Shown piece by piece: positions 42,824-51,803 of a stretch of DNA of 55,150 nt. Each line of letters starts with the position of its first letter. The stretch's first letter is position 1. The stretch is taken from positions 1-55,150 of the forward strand of contig JAHZGA010000004.1 of NCBI GenBank assembly GCA_019421005.1, in the 5' to 3' direction. The position numbers and the translations under genes were made by a program. The notes beneath the pieces were generated by a model that searched no databases, was not told the DNA's origin, and worked only from the letters and a program-made list of their open reading frames with translations. The stretch comes from a bacterium. GTDB lineage: Bacteria; Bacillota_I; Bacilli_A; RF39; UBA660.

Positions 42824-43540
42824 TCATTCTCCTTCATATTTTTTTAAAACTGTATCAATATTATTAATATTTAATTTATCATTTTCTATTAAAACTTTAA
42901 TAGATTGAACAGATACAATATCATATTTTAGTAATAAATCTAGAGCTTCTAAATTAAATTTATTTGAATCAGTAGTATTTTTATACTTATCTTTTAAACT
43001 TTTAAATTCATTAAATAATTCAATATTTTTAATTGTAAATTTTGATAAAATAGGTGTTTCTTTTAAAATAGGATCTTTTAATTTAGAATTTGCTAAAATA
43101 TCATTATTAAATACTGGTAACGATATTATATATAATGCTATAAAAATAATAACAAAATTTTCTAATAGTCCTAGTAATCCTCCTAATAATTTTGAAGGAA
43201 ATCCTAAAATTATAGTCGCACTTAAAAATTTTTCAAAAATAGTTGTTACTTTTAATAAGATTTTCCAAATAATAGTTAAAACACTTAAAATTAATAAAAA
43301 GGCTATTAATTCATAGAAAACAATATTTAATACACTTATACCCTTTATAATTCCAAAAAAATCAAAAAATGGTAAATGCTCATATAAAAAAACTGAAACA
43401 GGATTTTTTAGTAAAAAAGCTAAAATAGTTATAACAATAAATCCTAAACAAGATACCAATTGTTTAGTAAAGCCTCTATCAGACCCTACAAAAAAACCTA
43501 TAATAAGTATTACAACAATAATTATATCAACTAAATTCAT
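42824..43540 (-). CDS. CvpA-family membrane protein
   Basis: A 238-residue protein with four to five helices in the first 160 residues, starting MNLVDIIIVVILIIGFFVGSDRGF, the CvpA/YshB opening, and GFPSKLLGGLLGLLENFVIIF later. CvpA proteins are linked to envelope function and, in E. coli, colicin V production, though the role is not settled. The soluble C-terminus has two amphipathic segments. Its stop overlaps the ribosome site of trxA. Divergent to rnhC. Confidence 0.8.
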   Translation of the reverse strand: MNLVDIIIVVILIIGFFVGSDRGFTKQLVSCLGFIVITILAFLLKNPVSVFLYEHLPFFDFFGIIKGISVLNIVFYELIAFLLILSVLTIIWKILLKVTTIFEKFLSATIILGFPSKLLGGLLGLLENFVIIFIALYIISLPVFNNDILANSKLKDPILKETPILSKFTIKNIELFNEFKSLKDKYKNTTDSNKFNLEALDLLLKYDIVSVQSIKVLIENDKLNINNIDTVLKKYEGE

Positions 43541-43638
43541 TACATCATCCCCTATTATAAATTATATTATAAATTTTTAAAAAAATAAAGCAATTTAGAC
43601 GTTTTTGTGGTAAAATATTTTTATAAAGGACGTGAATT

Positions 43639-44586
43639 ATGACTATAACATTAAAAGTTAGTGAAAATACTAAATTGAAAATGATTGAATATTTTAAAGA
43701 TAAAAAAAGAAGTAAAACACCACCTTATGCTGTTTTCCAAGCAGATGAAGCTGATACTGTTGTTACTTTATATGAATCAGGAAAAGCTGTTTTTCAAGGA
43801 ATAAGTGCGGATATTGATGCAGGTATTTGGAAACATTGGGAACAAAAATTAAATCCAACAAAAAAAGTTGAAATGACTAATAGTAATGATAAAACTAAAA
43901 AAGAAAAAGAGAAAATCATAGTTGACCCTAAAATTTATTATTCTAATAGCATTGGTAGTGATGAAGTTGGTACTGGTGATTATTTTGGTCCAATTGTCGT
44001 CAGCGCTGCTTATGTTAGTAAAGATAACATTCCATTTTTAGAAGAATTAGGTGTTAAAGATTCTAAAAAAATGACTGATGATAAAATTTTAGAAGTTGTT
44101 CCTAAATTTATTAAAAAAATCCCTTATAAAAGTATTATTTTTTCTAATAAAGAATTTAATGAAAAATATAATGAAAATTACAATATGAATAAAATCAAAG
44201 CTATTTTGCATAACAAAGTTTTAATAAGTTTAAAAAATGAAATTGATAATATTGATTATATTATTGTTGATCAATTTGCTGAAAAATATGTTTATTATAA
44301 TTATTTAAAAGAATCTGATTATGTTTTAAAAAATATTACTTTTTTAACTAAAGGTGAAACTAAATCACTTTCAGTTGCATGTGCTTCTTTAATATCAAGA
44401 TTTATTTTCTTAAAAGAATTTGATAAAATTGGTCAAAGTGTTGATATGTTTCTACCTAAAGGAGCTTCTAATTTAGTTGATGAAGCAGGTATTAAAATTG
44501 TTAAGAAGTATGGTTTTGATAAATTAAATGATATTGCTAAATTAAGTTTTAAAAATACTAGTAAAATAAAAAATTATTTTGAGTAA
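43639..44586 (+). CDS. rnhC: Ribonuclease HIII
   Basis: Removes RNA from RNA-DNA hybrids. The 315 residues begin with the TBP-like substrate-binding domain of RNase HIII (about 1-75, including YAVFQADEADTVVTLYESGKA), then a charged linker, and the catalytic domain with IGSDEVGTGDYFGPIVVSA (first two acidic residues), VDQFAEKY and the DEAG segment. A lengthy Lys-rich linker (about 78-92) joins the domains. RBS is GGACGTG; the -10 is TAAAAT with a TG extension. Single gene, opposite to its neighbours. Confidence 0.93.
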   Translation: MTITLKVSENTKLKMIEYFKDKKRSKTPPYAVFQADEADTVVTLYESGKAVFQGISADIDAGIWKHWEQKLNPTKKVEMTNSNDKTKKEKEKIIVDPKIYYSNSIGSDEVGTGDYFGPIVVSAAYVSKDNIPFLEELGVKDSKKMTDDKILEVVPKFIKKIPYKSIIFSNKEFNEKYNENYNMNKIKAILHNKVLISLKNEIDNIDYIIVDQFAEKYVYYNYLKESDYVLKNITFLTKGETKSLSVACASLISRFIFLKEFDKIGQSVDMFLPKGASNLVDEAGIKIVKKYGFDKLNDIAKLSFKNTSKIKNYFE

Positions 44587-44597
44587 ATAATTTTTTT

Positions 44598-45236
44598 TTA
44601 TTTTATTAAAGCTTCAATAATTGGAGTTTCAATATTACCTACTAAAATAATTTTTATATTTTTTCCACTTGGAAACAATGGATTTGAAAAATCATTAACT
44701 GTTTTATTATAGTCTTTTAAACTTTCATTTATTTTATCAATAGTTATGTCATATTTATTAGCAATTTCTTCTGTAGTTAATTCTTTATTATTATCTAAAT
44801 CATAATAGTAACCTTTAAATTCATAGTTAATACCACCATTTGTAAGTTTACCAACATAATTTATTTTAATAAATAATATATTATCTAAAATACTATAGTC
44901 ATAATCTATTTTAAATTCTAAATCAGCATCGTTATTTTTTAATTTATCAATACTATCATTATAATCATTAAGTATTTTTTCATTTAATTTTTTAGCATTT
45001 TCATTATCAATTATTATTTTAGGTAAATCAATTTTTTTAACTAAACCAGTTTCTAAATTAATATTAGAAATATTTAAACCACTCTTTATATATTGATTAT
45101 AATCTTTCTCTTCTAAACATGGTTCTTTTTTAATTATTTCTTTTACCTCTTCTTCTTTGATAAATTCATTATAAACATAATATCCACCTATACCTAAAAT
45201 AAGTCCAAGTAATCCTCCTAATAAAACCTTTTTCAT
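44598..45236 (-). CDS. Signal-anchored extracytoplasmic protein, RsiV-like
   Basis: A 212-residue protein: signal anchor MKKVLLGGLLGLILGIGGYYVYNEF, then an outside domain with LPKIIIDNENAKKLNEKI, FIKINYVGKLTNGGINYEFKGYYYDLDNNKELTTEEIA. This order resembles the DUF3298/DUF4163 fold of RsiV and PdaC (residues that pack an N-terminal strand, then the glycine-rich turn, then YDLxxxKxLT). The similarity is weak and I cannot name a function. It lies in the place where sigG follows sigE in Bacillus. Confidence 0.55.
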   Translation of the reverse strand: MKKVLLGGLLGLILGIGGYYVYNEFIKEEEVKEIIKKEPCLEEKDYNQYIKSGLNISNINLETGLVKKIDLPKIIIDNENAKKLNEKILNDYNDSIDKLKNNDADLEFKIDYDYSILDNILFIKINYVGKLTNGGINYEFKGYYYDLDNNKELTTEEIANKYDITIDKINESLKDYNKTVNDFSNPLFPSGKNIKIILVGNIETPIIEALIK

Positions 45237-45318
45237 ATATACCTCTTTTCTATTTCTAATATATCATTATACCTTAAAAAAAACAATGTCTTTTTTTATT
45301 ATTTACGCAATTTTGACA

Positions 45319-46002
45319 TTATTTTATAATATTTTTAAACCTTTTAATAACTTTCTTTTCTATACGAGAAATATATGATTGACTAATACCTAATAAATTA
45401 GCAACATCTTTTTGAGTCATTTCCTCATTATTAAATAATCCATATCTTAAAGTCATTATTTGTTTATCTCTTTTATTTAATTTTGAAACCTCTTCATATA
45501 ATAAATTCTTTTCCGTAAGTTGTTCTAATTCTTTGGTAACAATATCTGGTTCAGTACCAAGTATATCTTCTAAATGAAGTTCATTTCCTTCAGGATCATA
45601 ACTTAAACTATCTTCAAAACTTACTTCCCCTTTTCTTTTTTTATTTTTTCTTAAAAACATCAAAATTTCATTATCTATACAACGTGATGCATAAGTTGCT
45701 AATTTAATGTTTTTATCTAGTTTATATGTATTAATTCCTTTTATTAAACCAATTGTACCAATACTAACTAAATCTTCTAAATCAACCCCTGTATTCTCAT
45801 ATTTTTTAGATAAATATACTACTAATCTTAAGTTATGTTCAATTAATTTATCTTTAGCAAAGTTATCTCCATCCATTGATTTTTTCACATAAAAAACTTC
45901 TTCTTCTTTAGTTAATGGTTCAGGAAGTTTATCCGCACTTCCTACAAAAAATATTTGTCTATCTAAAAGCCTTATTATAAATTCCTTAATTTTAGTTATC
46001 AA
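45319..46002 (-). CDS. sigE: RNA polymerase sporulation sigma factor sigma-E
   Basis: Mother-cell sigma factor, made as a membrane-bound precursor. The 227 residues have the sigma-70 regions: LPEPLTKEEEVFYVKKSMDGD, region 2 with HNLRLVVYLSKKYENTGVDLEDLVSIGTIGLIKGI, and region 4 with QKDVANLLGISQSYISRIEKK. The N-terminal pro-sequence is shorter than in Bacillus (about 17 rather than 27 residues): MITKIKEFIIRLLDRQ, then FFVGSADKL where Bacillus reads YYIGGSEAL. Starts with TTG after AAGGGGTG, overlapping spoIIGA by 11 nt. SpoIIGA would be its protease. Confidence 0.92.
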   Translation of the reverse strand: MITKIKEFIIRLLDRQIFFVGSADKLPEPLTKEEEVFYVKKSMDGDNFAKDKLIEHNLRLVVYLSKKYENTGVDLEDLVSIGTIGLIKGINTYKLDKNIKLATYASRCIDNEILMFLRKNKKRKGEVSFEDSLSYDPEGNELHLEDILGTEPDIVTKELEQLTEKNLLYEEVSKLNKRDKQIMTLRYGLFNNEEMTQKDVANLLGISQSYISRIEKKVIKRFKNIIK

Positions 46003-46768
46003 TTATATCACCCCTTAATTTATTATTTAGTAAACATCCAACACCATCTATACTTATTTCATTTTCCATAATTCCGACTAAAATTTTTTGTTTTTTATTA
46101 TTTATTTCAATAATACCTTTAATACATTTTAAAACACTTATTTGACTACTACTTTGATATGGTATGAAAATATAATTATAATTATGTTTTATTTCTTTTT
46201 TATTTAATAAAACAACTGGTCGATTAAATCTTTTTAAGTTATTCCCACTATCTAAATATCCTATACATTTAATTGTTTCTTTTTCCAAATAAATAATTAC
46301 TTTATAATAATTGTTATAATTATGTTTTAATTTTATGCCCTGTTTAATATAAATATACAATATTATTGGAGAAAAAATAATTAAAAAAATAAAATTAATA
46401 CTTAAACCATTATGATAGAAAACCATTCCTATTTGTTTATAAGAAAATTCTAAATTTAATAAATATAAAAATCCACCTAAAACAACACTCATCATATATA
46501 AGTATCCTAAATTTCTTAAAGTATATTTTAAATTATTATATTTAAAAGTTATAATAACCATTAAAATACTTATTAATATTTTTAATAAAAAAAGTTGTAA
46601 TGAAGTTAATTTAATAAATAAAAATAAAATACTTAAGCTACCTATTAAAGCTCCTAAAAGAATTCTTATAATTAAAACATTTCGTTTAAGTAAAATTGAA
46701 ACACTTATAAGTAGTAAGAAATCAAAAACAAAGTTAAGTAATAAAACTAAATCAATATATATTTTCAT
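45992..46768 (-). CDS. spoIIGA: Sporulation sigma-E protease SpoIIGA
   Basis: Membrane-embedded aspartic protease that cuts pro-sigma-E at the septum. The 258-residue protein begins MKIYIDLVLLLNFVFDFLLL, as Bacillus SpoIIGA does, has five membrane helices in the first 140 residues, and the catalytic motif YLDSGN (Asp173) in the soluble C-terminus, followed by VVLLNKKE and FIPYQSSS. The ATG has no recognisable Shine-Dalgarno; AATAAAAAT lies in front and TATAAT is only about eight bases upstream, so the message may be leaderless or depend on upstream translation. Confidence 0.92.
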   Translation of the reverse strand: MKIYIDLVLLLNFVFDFLLLISVSILLKRNVLIIRILLGALIGSLSILFLFIKLTSLQLFLLKILISILMVIITFKYNNLKYTLRNLGYLYMMSVVLGGFLYLLNLEFSYKQIGMVFYHNGLSINFIFLIIFSPIILYIYIKQGIKLKHNYNNYYKVIIYLEKETIKCIGYLDSGNNLKRFNRPVVLLNKKEIKHNYNYIFIPYQSSSQISVLKCIKGIIEINNKKQKILVGIMENEISIDGVGCLLNNKLRGDIIDN

Positions 46769-46780
46769 ATTTTTATTATA

Positions 46781-46812
46781 AAAAAAAAGACATATAAATT
46801 ATGTCGTTTTTT
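46781..46812 (-). terminator. Terminator before spoIIGA
   Basis: GACAT pairs with ATGTC (plus A-T pairs) around a 7-nt loop with a nine-T run on the minus strand; closes the unit of the two paralogues. Confidence 0.7.
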
Positions 46813-47261
46813 TAACATGTAAACTCATTTCCTAAAGATTCTAAATCAGGATCACTATCTTTATACAATGAAAAATATTCAATTTTATTTTTAACTGTAA
46901 AAGTTTCATAATCAGGGTTACCACTATCTAATAACATAGATTCTTTATTAGGAAAAGTTACATCATAATCAATCTTAAGAATAATTAAATTATTGTATTT
47001 TTTACATTCAACCATATTACAATCATTTATTTTATATTCGGTAATATTACCATTATCAACCAAATCTTTAAAATATAAATCAACTTGTTCACAAGAAACA
47101 GTTTTATATTTATCTTTTGAAGTAACTTTAAAATCACTTATATCTTTTTTTTGTTGTTCAACTGGTTTAGAAGTATTTTTACTATCATTTCCATGTTTTA
47201 CTAGAAAAAATACTCCTCCTACAATTATTAATAAAGAAATAATTATTATAGCTTTTTTCAT
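46812..47261 (-). CDS. Anchored extracytoplasmic protein, paralogue of the next gene
   Basis: A 149-residue protein: signal anchor MKKAIIIISLLIIVGGVFFL, a charged linker, then an external domain with SCEQVDLYFKDLV, EYKINDCNMV, DYDVTFPNKESM, and a C-terminal cysteine. The next gene encodes the same pattern (CQAVNTYF, YKINSCKL, YDVTSPTKESM), so the two arose by duplication. Four cysteines in matching places suggest disulfide bonds. ATG overlaps the previous stop (TAAATG) and lacks its own ribosome site, so translation is coupled. Family unknown. Confidence 0.65.
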   Translation of the reverse strand: MKKAIIIISLLIIVGGVFFLVKHGNDSKNTSKPVEQQKKDISDFKVTSKDKYKTVSCEQVDLYFKDLVDNGNITEYKINDCNMVECKKYNNLIILKIDYDVTFPNKESMLLDSGNPDYETFTVKNKIEYFSLYKDSDPDLESLGNEFTC

Positions 47262-47759
47262 TTAACAACCTGTATTTGTTTGACTTACAGCATAATTACC
47301 ATTACTAGGTGATACTGTCATAAAAGATGATTTATTTCTAACAGTTAGATTATCAAAGTCAACATCTCCATTTCCAGCTACCCACATGCTTTCTTTAGTT
47401 GGTGAAGTTACATCATAACTAACTGCAACAATAATTGAATCTAATTCTTTATCACAACCTTGGTCATTTTTACCATAAATTAATTTACAGCTATTTATTT
47501 TATAACTAGTTATTGAATCACCTGCACTTGAACTTTTTTTGCTTTCAAAATATGTATTAACAGCTTGACATCCTATTTCTTCATCAGTTAAGACTTTCTC
47601 TTCAACTTTTTCTTCTTCTTGAGTTTCCTCTTTAACTTCAACAGTTTCTTTTGGTTTTTCAGTTTTCTCTTCTTTATCTTTAGTAAAATAATAATATCCT
47701 CCTAAAATTAAAGCACTTATTAAAATTCCTATAAATATTCCTAATATAACTTTTTTCAT
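47262..47759 (-). CDS. Anchored extracytoplasmic protein, paralogue
   Basis: A 165-residue protein with signal anchor MKKVILGIFIGILISALILGGYYYF-type N-terminus, a long Glu/Lys/Thr linker (about 30-58), and an external domain with CQAVNTYFESKK, SYKINSCKLIYG, VSYDVTSPTKESMW and four cysteines. Paralogue of the preceding entry. TAGGAGG precedes the ATG. It lies between ftsZ and spoIIGA, where Bacillus has bpr; no similarity to a protease is seen. The location next to division and sporulation genes makes a role at the septum or in the envelope a reasonable guess. Confidence 0.65.
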   Translation of the reverse strand: MKKVILGIFIGILISALILGGYYYFTKDKEEKTEKPKETVEVKEETQEEEKVEEKVLTDEEIGCQAVNTYFESKKSSSAGDSITSYKINSCKLIYGKNDQGCDKELDSIIVAVSYDVTSPTKESMWVAGNGDVDFDNLTVRNKSSFMTVSPSNGNYAVSQTNTGC

Positions 47760-47788
47760 TTAATATCCTCCTACACAAAAATACTTTT

Positions 47789-48850
47789 TTAAAAGCCTCT
47801 TTTTCTTAAAAATGATGGAATTGCTGTATCATCATCGTCATCTATAACCTCATCCATTTGATTGCGAGCTTCTAATCTTGAATTATTATATTCATTTCCT
47901 TTGTTAGAATCAAATCCTGTAGCTATAACAGTTACAATGATTTCATCATTTAGATTTTCATTGATAACTGCTCCAAAAATAGTATTAATATCAGTATTTG
48001 CAGATCTACGAATTACCTCAGCTGCCTCTTCAACTTCAAATAAAGTTAAATTAGAGCCACCAGTAACATTAATTATAGCATCTGTTGCTCCACTTATACT
48101 TGCTTCTAAAAGTGGACTTGAAACAGCTTGTTCAGCCGCTTCAGTAGCGCGATTTTCTCCTGTACCCATACCAATACCAATTAAAGCATTTCCACGTTTT
48201 TCCATAACTGTTTTTACGTCTGCAAAATCTAGATTGATTAATCCAGCAACAGCAATTAAATCAGAAATAGCTTGAACACCGCGTCTTAAAACATTGTCAA
48301 CTTCTTTAAAAGATTCTAATAGTGGTGTTGTTTTATCAATAATTTCTCTTAAACGATCATTTGGAATAACGATTAATGTATCAACATGTTTTTTTAATTC
48401 CTCTAATCCTTCAATTGCTTGGTCCATTCTTTTTTTACCTTCAAATGAAAATGGTTTTGTTACAATACCAACAGTTAATGCACCTAGTTGTTGGGCGATA
48501 TCAGCAATTATTGGTGCCGCTCCAGTTCCAGTTCCGCCTCCCATACCACAAGTTACAAAAACCATATCAGCGCCTTCTAATGCTGCTTGAATTTCATCTT
48601 TAGATTCTAATGCTGCTTCTTTTCCTACTTGAGGTGAAGCACCTGCACCTAAACCATTAGTTAATTTTTCACCTATTTGAATTTTATATTCCGCTTTTGA
48701 ATTATTTAAAACTTGTAAATCAGTATTAGCAACAATGAAATCAACACCCTGCACTCCTGATTCTATCATTCGATTAACAGCGTTATTACCACCGCCACCA
48801 ACACCTATTACCTTTATTTTTGCTAATTGATCCATCTCTAGTCCTAACAT
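47789..48850 (-). CDS. ftsZ: Cell-division protein FtsZ
   Basis: Tubulin-like GTPase that builds the division ring. The 353-residue protein has IKVIGVGGGGNNAVNRM, the GTP-binding GGGTGTGAAP, the T7 loop region NLDFADVKTVM, and ends in the conserved peptide TAIPSFLRKRGF that binds FtsA and other partners, after an acidic linker (DDDDD). ATG at 48850 follows AGGGAGGATAAT. Downstream of ftsA with an 11-nt gap. Confidence 0.95.
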   Translation of the reverse strand: MLGLEMDQLAKIKVIGVGGGGNNAVNRMIESGVQGVDFIVANTDLQVLNNSKAEYKIQIGEKLTNGLGAGASPQVGKEAALESKDEIQAALEGADMVFVTCGMGGGTGTGAAPIIADIAQQLGALTVGIVTKPFSFEGKKRMDQAIEGLEELKKHVDTLIVIPNDRLREIIDKTTPLLESFKEVDNVLRRGVQAISDLIAVAGLINLDFADVKTVMEKRGNALIGIGMGTGENRATEAAEQAVSSPLLEASISGATDAIINVTGGSNLTLFEVEEAAEVIRRSANTDINTIFGAVINENLNDEIIVTVIATGFDSNKGNEYNNSRLEARNQMDEVIDDDDDTAIPSFLRKRGF

Positions 48851-48861
48851 ATTATCCTCCC

Positions 48862-50097
48862 TCATTCGCCAAAAAAGTATCCAAATACTTTACCTAACAT
48901 TGAATCATTTGAAACATCAAAACCCCTTTTAATCTGTGAAAGTTCTTCTTCATCATCTTCATCAACCATTGTATAATCAATTCCTTTTAATTTTAATTTA
49001 TTGATAAAATATACAATATTACCAACAGCTGATGAATATTTATTGTTTCTTAAACCAGTTATCTTAATATTACCAATTGTTGCTCTTTTATAGAAAAATT
49101 TATCAACAATTGATTCAAAATGTCTTACATTACTAGTACCACCAGTTATTATTATATAATCAATTGGTCCATTGGTTAAAGATTTTATTTCTTCCCTTGT
49201 TAATGCTAATAACTCTTCTAACCTTGACATAATTATTTCTGAAACTTCTTTTTGATTGATGTTAATAGCATTACCATTGATATCAACAGTTTCATATACT
49301 TCATAACCAGTTGCAAATTTACTATCAGCTATAGCAAATTTTTGTTTAATTTTTGAAGCTTCATCGTGATTTATTTTATAGATATAAATAATATCATTAT
49401 CTATATTTTTACCACCTAATCCAAGAACAACATTTTTAACAACTATACCCTTTTTATATAATGAAATATTAGTTGTTTCATGTCCAATATTTACCAAAGC
49501 TCCAGTTTGTTCATTCATATTTTTAGTTTTAAAAGCATTGATATCGCCAATACAATTAAGTGAAATATCAACAACCTCAATTCCTAAACTCTCAATTAAA
49601 GAAACAACAGATATTATATTTTTTTTAGGCGTTGTTACCATTATTCCTCTAACTTCTAATTTTCTTCCAGTCAACCCTTTTGGATCTTTTACAATGTTAC
49701 AATCATCAATTACAAAATCAATTGGTAAAATTGTAACTGTTTCACTATTATATTCTAGATTGTTTTTAGCCGCTTGTTGTAAAACTTTAGTTATCTCTTT
49801 ATCTGTGATTGCATCAATTATATCTATACTTCCATTTACTTTTTTAAATTCAGCATAATAGCTAGGTATAGAAGTAATAACTTTTTTTATTTCTATTCCA
49901 AGCATTTGATTTATGCTATCAATTGCTTCTTTTAAACTAGAAGTTGCTTCAACTACATCAGTAATTAATCCTTGTTTAATACCTCTAGATTTTACCGATG
50001 TTGCTGCTAGTAAATTTAGTTTATTATTAAATAATTCACAGACAACCACTTTGATGGTATCTGAACCAATATCAATACTAGTATAAATATGTTTCAC
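48862..50097 (-). CDS. ftsA: Cell-division protein FtsA
   Basis: Actin-like anchor of the FtsZ ring. The 411 residues have the phosphate loop YTSIDIGSDTIKVVV, a second site GALVNIGHETTNISLY, adenosine motif YIIITGGTSN, and the C-terminal amphipathic helix SMLGKVFGYFFGE that inserts into the membrane. I prefer the GTG at 50097, with AGGTGG five bases before it, to the one nine bases upstream. Two tandem promoters precede the gene, so ftsA-ftsZ can be expressed separately from murG-murB-ftsQ. Confidence 0.94.
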   Translation of the reverse strand: MKHIYTSIDIGSDTIKVVVCELFNNKLNLLAATSVKSRGIKQGLITDVVEATSSLKEAIDSINQMLGIEIKKVITSIPSYYAEFKKVNGSIDIIDAITDKEITKVLQQAAKNNLEYNSETVTILPIDFVIDDCNIVKDPKGLTGRKLEVRGIMVTTPKKNIISVVSLIESLGIEVVDISLNCIGDINAFKTKNMNEQTGALVNIGHETTNISLYKKGIVVKNVVLGLGGKNIDNDIIYIYKINHDEASKIKQKFAIADSKFATGYEVYETVDINGNAININQKEVSEIIMSRLEELLALTREEIKSLTNGPIDYIIITGGTSNVRHFESIVDKFFYKRATIGNIKITGLRNNKYSSAVGNIVYFINKLKLKGIDYTMVDEDDEEELSQIKRGFDVSNDSMLGKVFGYFFGE

Positions 50098-50123
50098 ATA
50101 TGCCACCTACAATCCTAACAATA

Positions 50124-50184
50124 ATTATACTATAAAATAAATAAAAAGTAAAAGCATTTTATTAAAATTAAAAAAAAAAGTCAA
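50124..50184 (-). promoter_or_regulatory. Two tandem promoters of ftsA-ftsZ
   Basis: Distal: TTGACT (50179-50184), 17 nt, TAAAAT (50156-50161). Proximal: TTTACT (50147-50152), 17 nt, TATAAT (50124-50129). In Bacillus ftsAZ also has several promoters, one for sporulation (sigma-H). I cannot assign a different sigma factor here. Confidence 0.6.
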
Positions 50185-50219
50185 TTTTTTTTATTTTAAT
50201 TTTGAAAAATCAACCATAT

Positions 50220-50894
50220 TTATTTTAAAATTTTAAAATACTCACCAGAATCCAAATATAAAATACCTTTTTTATTTTCAAAATTTTTAATCATATCTAA
50301 ATAATTATTAATATTTAAAAATTTATTTAAGGTTACATAAACATAGTTACCATCATTCATAGTTAATAAAAATCTATTTTTATCAACATCATTAGGATCA
50401 TATTTTATTTCAGAAATTCTTTTTAAAATATCTGTATCCACTTCATTCATTTTAGTTAAAAATTTCTGATATTTTTTATTAGGAATATAATTAATAACTG
50501 TTGGTGTTATAAAAATCTTATCAACTTTCATTCCATCACTTAAAATTGTTTTTTTATCATATTCATAATAAAATAAAGGCTTATTTTCAGTAACATAAAT
50601 ATTTACTTCTGTTAACCACTTCTTTTTTACTTTTACTTCTTTTATATAAGTGTTTTTCTCTAAAGTGTTTTTTATATTTAAACTATTATATTTTAAGGTA
50701 GAAGGATAATTTTCTATTCCGGCTAATTCAATTATTTCTTGATCAGTAAAAAATTCATTATCATATATGTATATATTTTTAATATTTAAATTAACAATAT
50801 CATAGGCTAAAAAGCAAATAAAATAACTAATCAAAAGAAATATAAAAATTGTTTTATATTTTATTTTTAATTTAACTTTTTTCTTTTTAGCCAT
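50220..50894 (-). CDS. divIB: Cell-division protein FtsQ/DivIB
   Basis: A 224-residue single-pass membrane protein: basic start MAKKKKVKLKIKYK, helix at about 15-32 (FIFLLISYFICFLAY), then an external POTRA domain (IKNIYIYDNEFFTDQEIIELAG...VKKKWLTEVNIYVTENKP) and the FtsQ domain. It holds the divisome subcomplex at the septum. The order murG-murB-divIB-ftsA-ftsZ is the Firmicutes order. No FtsL or DivIC is nearby. Confidence 0.9.
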   Translation of the reverse strand: MAKKKKVKLKIKYKTIFIFLLISYFICFLAYDIVNLNIKNIYIYDNEFFTDQEIIELAGIENYPSTLKYNSLNIKNTLEKNTYIKEVKVKKKWLTEVNIYVTENKPLFYYEYDKKTILSDGMKVDKIFITPTVINYIPNKKYQKFLTKMNEVDTDILKRISEIKYDPNDVDKNRFLLTMNDGNYVYVTLNKFLNINNYLDMIKNFENKKGILYLDSGEYFKILK

Positions 50895-50905
50895 ATTTCC
50901 ACCTC

Positions 50906-51802
50906 TTATTCTACTATTTCTTGTTCAACTATTAATTCTATTCCATATTCTTCTTTTACTTTTTCTTTTACAGTATTAATTAGTTCTATTATTTCTTCAC
51001 CAGTTGCCCTATTATAATTAATTATAAAATTAGCATGTTTCACGCTTACCATTGCTCCACCAATACTCTTACCTTTAAATCCTAAATCTTCTATTAATTT
51101 ACCAGCATAATTACTATTAGGATTTCTAAATACTGAACCTGCTGATGGATAATTTAATGGTTGACTTTCTAATCTTCTTTTTTTTCTATCTCTGATAACT
51201 TCCATTATAGCTTCTTTTTTCCCATAGTTTAATTCTAAAGTTGCTTCCAAGCAAATATAGTTTTCATGTTGTTTTAAAAATGATGTTCTATAATGAAAAT
51301 CAAGTTCATTATTTTTTAATACAATAACATTTAAATTAGGATCTAATACTTTTACTTCTTTAACAATATATCCCATATCACTTTTATAAGCACCAGCATT
51401 CATGTATATTGCTCCACCAACTGTACCAGGAATACCTGATGCAAATTCTAAACCTGTTAGATTTTCTTTAGCAGCTTTTAATGAAAGTGCAATTAAGTTA
51501 TAACCTGAACCAACTATGATTTTTTTACCACTTATTTTTAAATCATTTAAATAGTTTAATTTTATTATAATCATATCATAATATGTATTTTTAAATATCA
51601 CATTGGACCCATTACCTAATATTTTATATCTAATATTTTTACTTTTAAGAAATTTAATTAAAGTAATTAATGCTTCAATACTTATAGGATAGACTACACC
51701 AATAACCTTACCACCTACTTTATAAGTAGTATAATCACACATTTTAGCATGAGAAACAACTTTCCCACATTTTAATTTTTTTATTTCTTTTATTATTTCC
51801 AT
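50906..51802 (-). CDS. murB: UDP-N-acetylenolpyruvoylglucosamine reductase
   Basis: FAD enzyme that reduces UDP-GlcNAc-enolpyruvate to UDP-MurNAc, second step of peptidoglycan precursor synthesis. The 298 residues show the FAD-binding YKVGGKVIGVVYP, the ILGNGSNVIF segment, the GLEFASGIPGTVGGAIYMNAGAYKSDMG block, RTSFLK, and SAGSVFRNPNSNYAGKLIE with the catalytic Ser of the Firmicutes type. It is two bases after murG, one transcript. Confidence 0.94.
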   Translation of the reverse strand: MEIIKEIKKLKCGKVVSHAKMCDYTTYKVGGKVIGVVYPISIEALITLIKFLKSKNIRYKILGNGSNVIFKNTYYDMIIIKLNYLNDLKISGKKIIVGSGYNLIALSLKAAKENLTGLEFASGIPGTVGGAIYMNAGAYKSDMGYIVKEVKVLDPNLNVIVLKNNELDFHYRTSFLKQHENYICLEATLELNYGKKEAIMEVIRDRKKRRLESQPLNYPSAGSVFRNPNSNYAGKLIEDLGFKGKSIGGAMVSVKHANFIINYNRATGEEIIELINTVKEKVKEEYGIELIVEQEIVE

Positions 51803-51803
51803 A

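Noticed and set aside
48294..48603. Open frames on the plus strand within ftsZ
   Set aside because: They are antisense shadows of ftsZ without ribosome sites.
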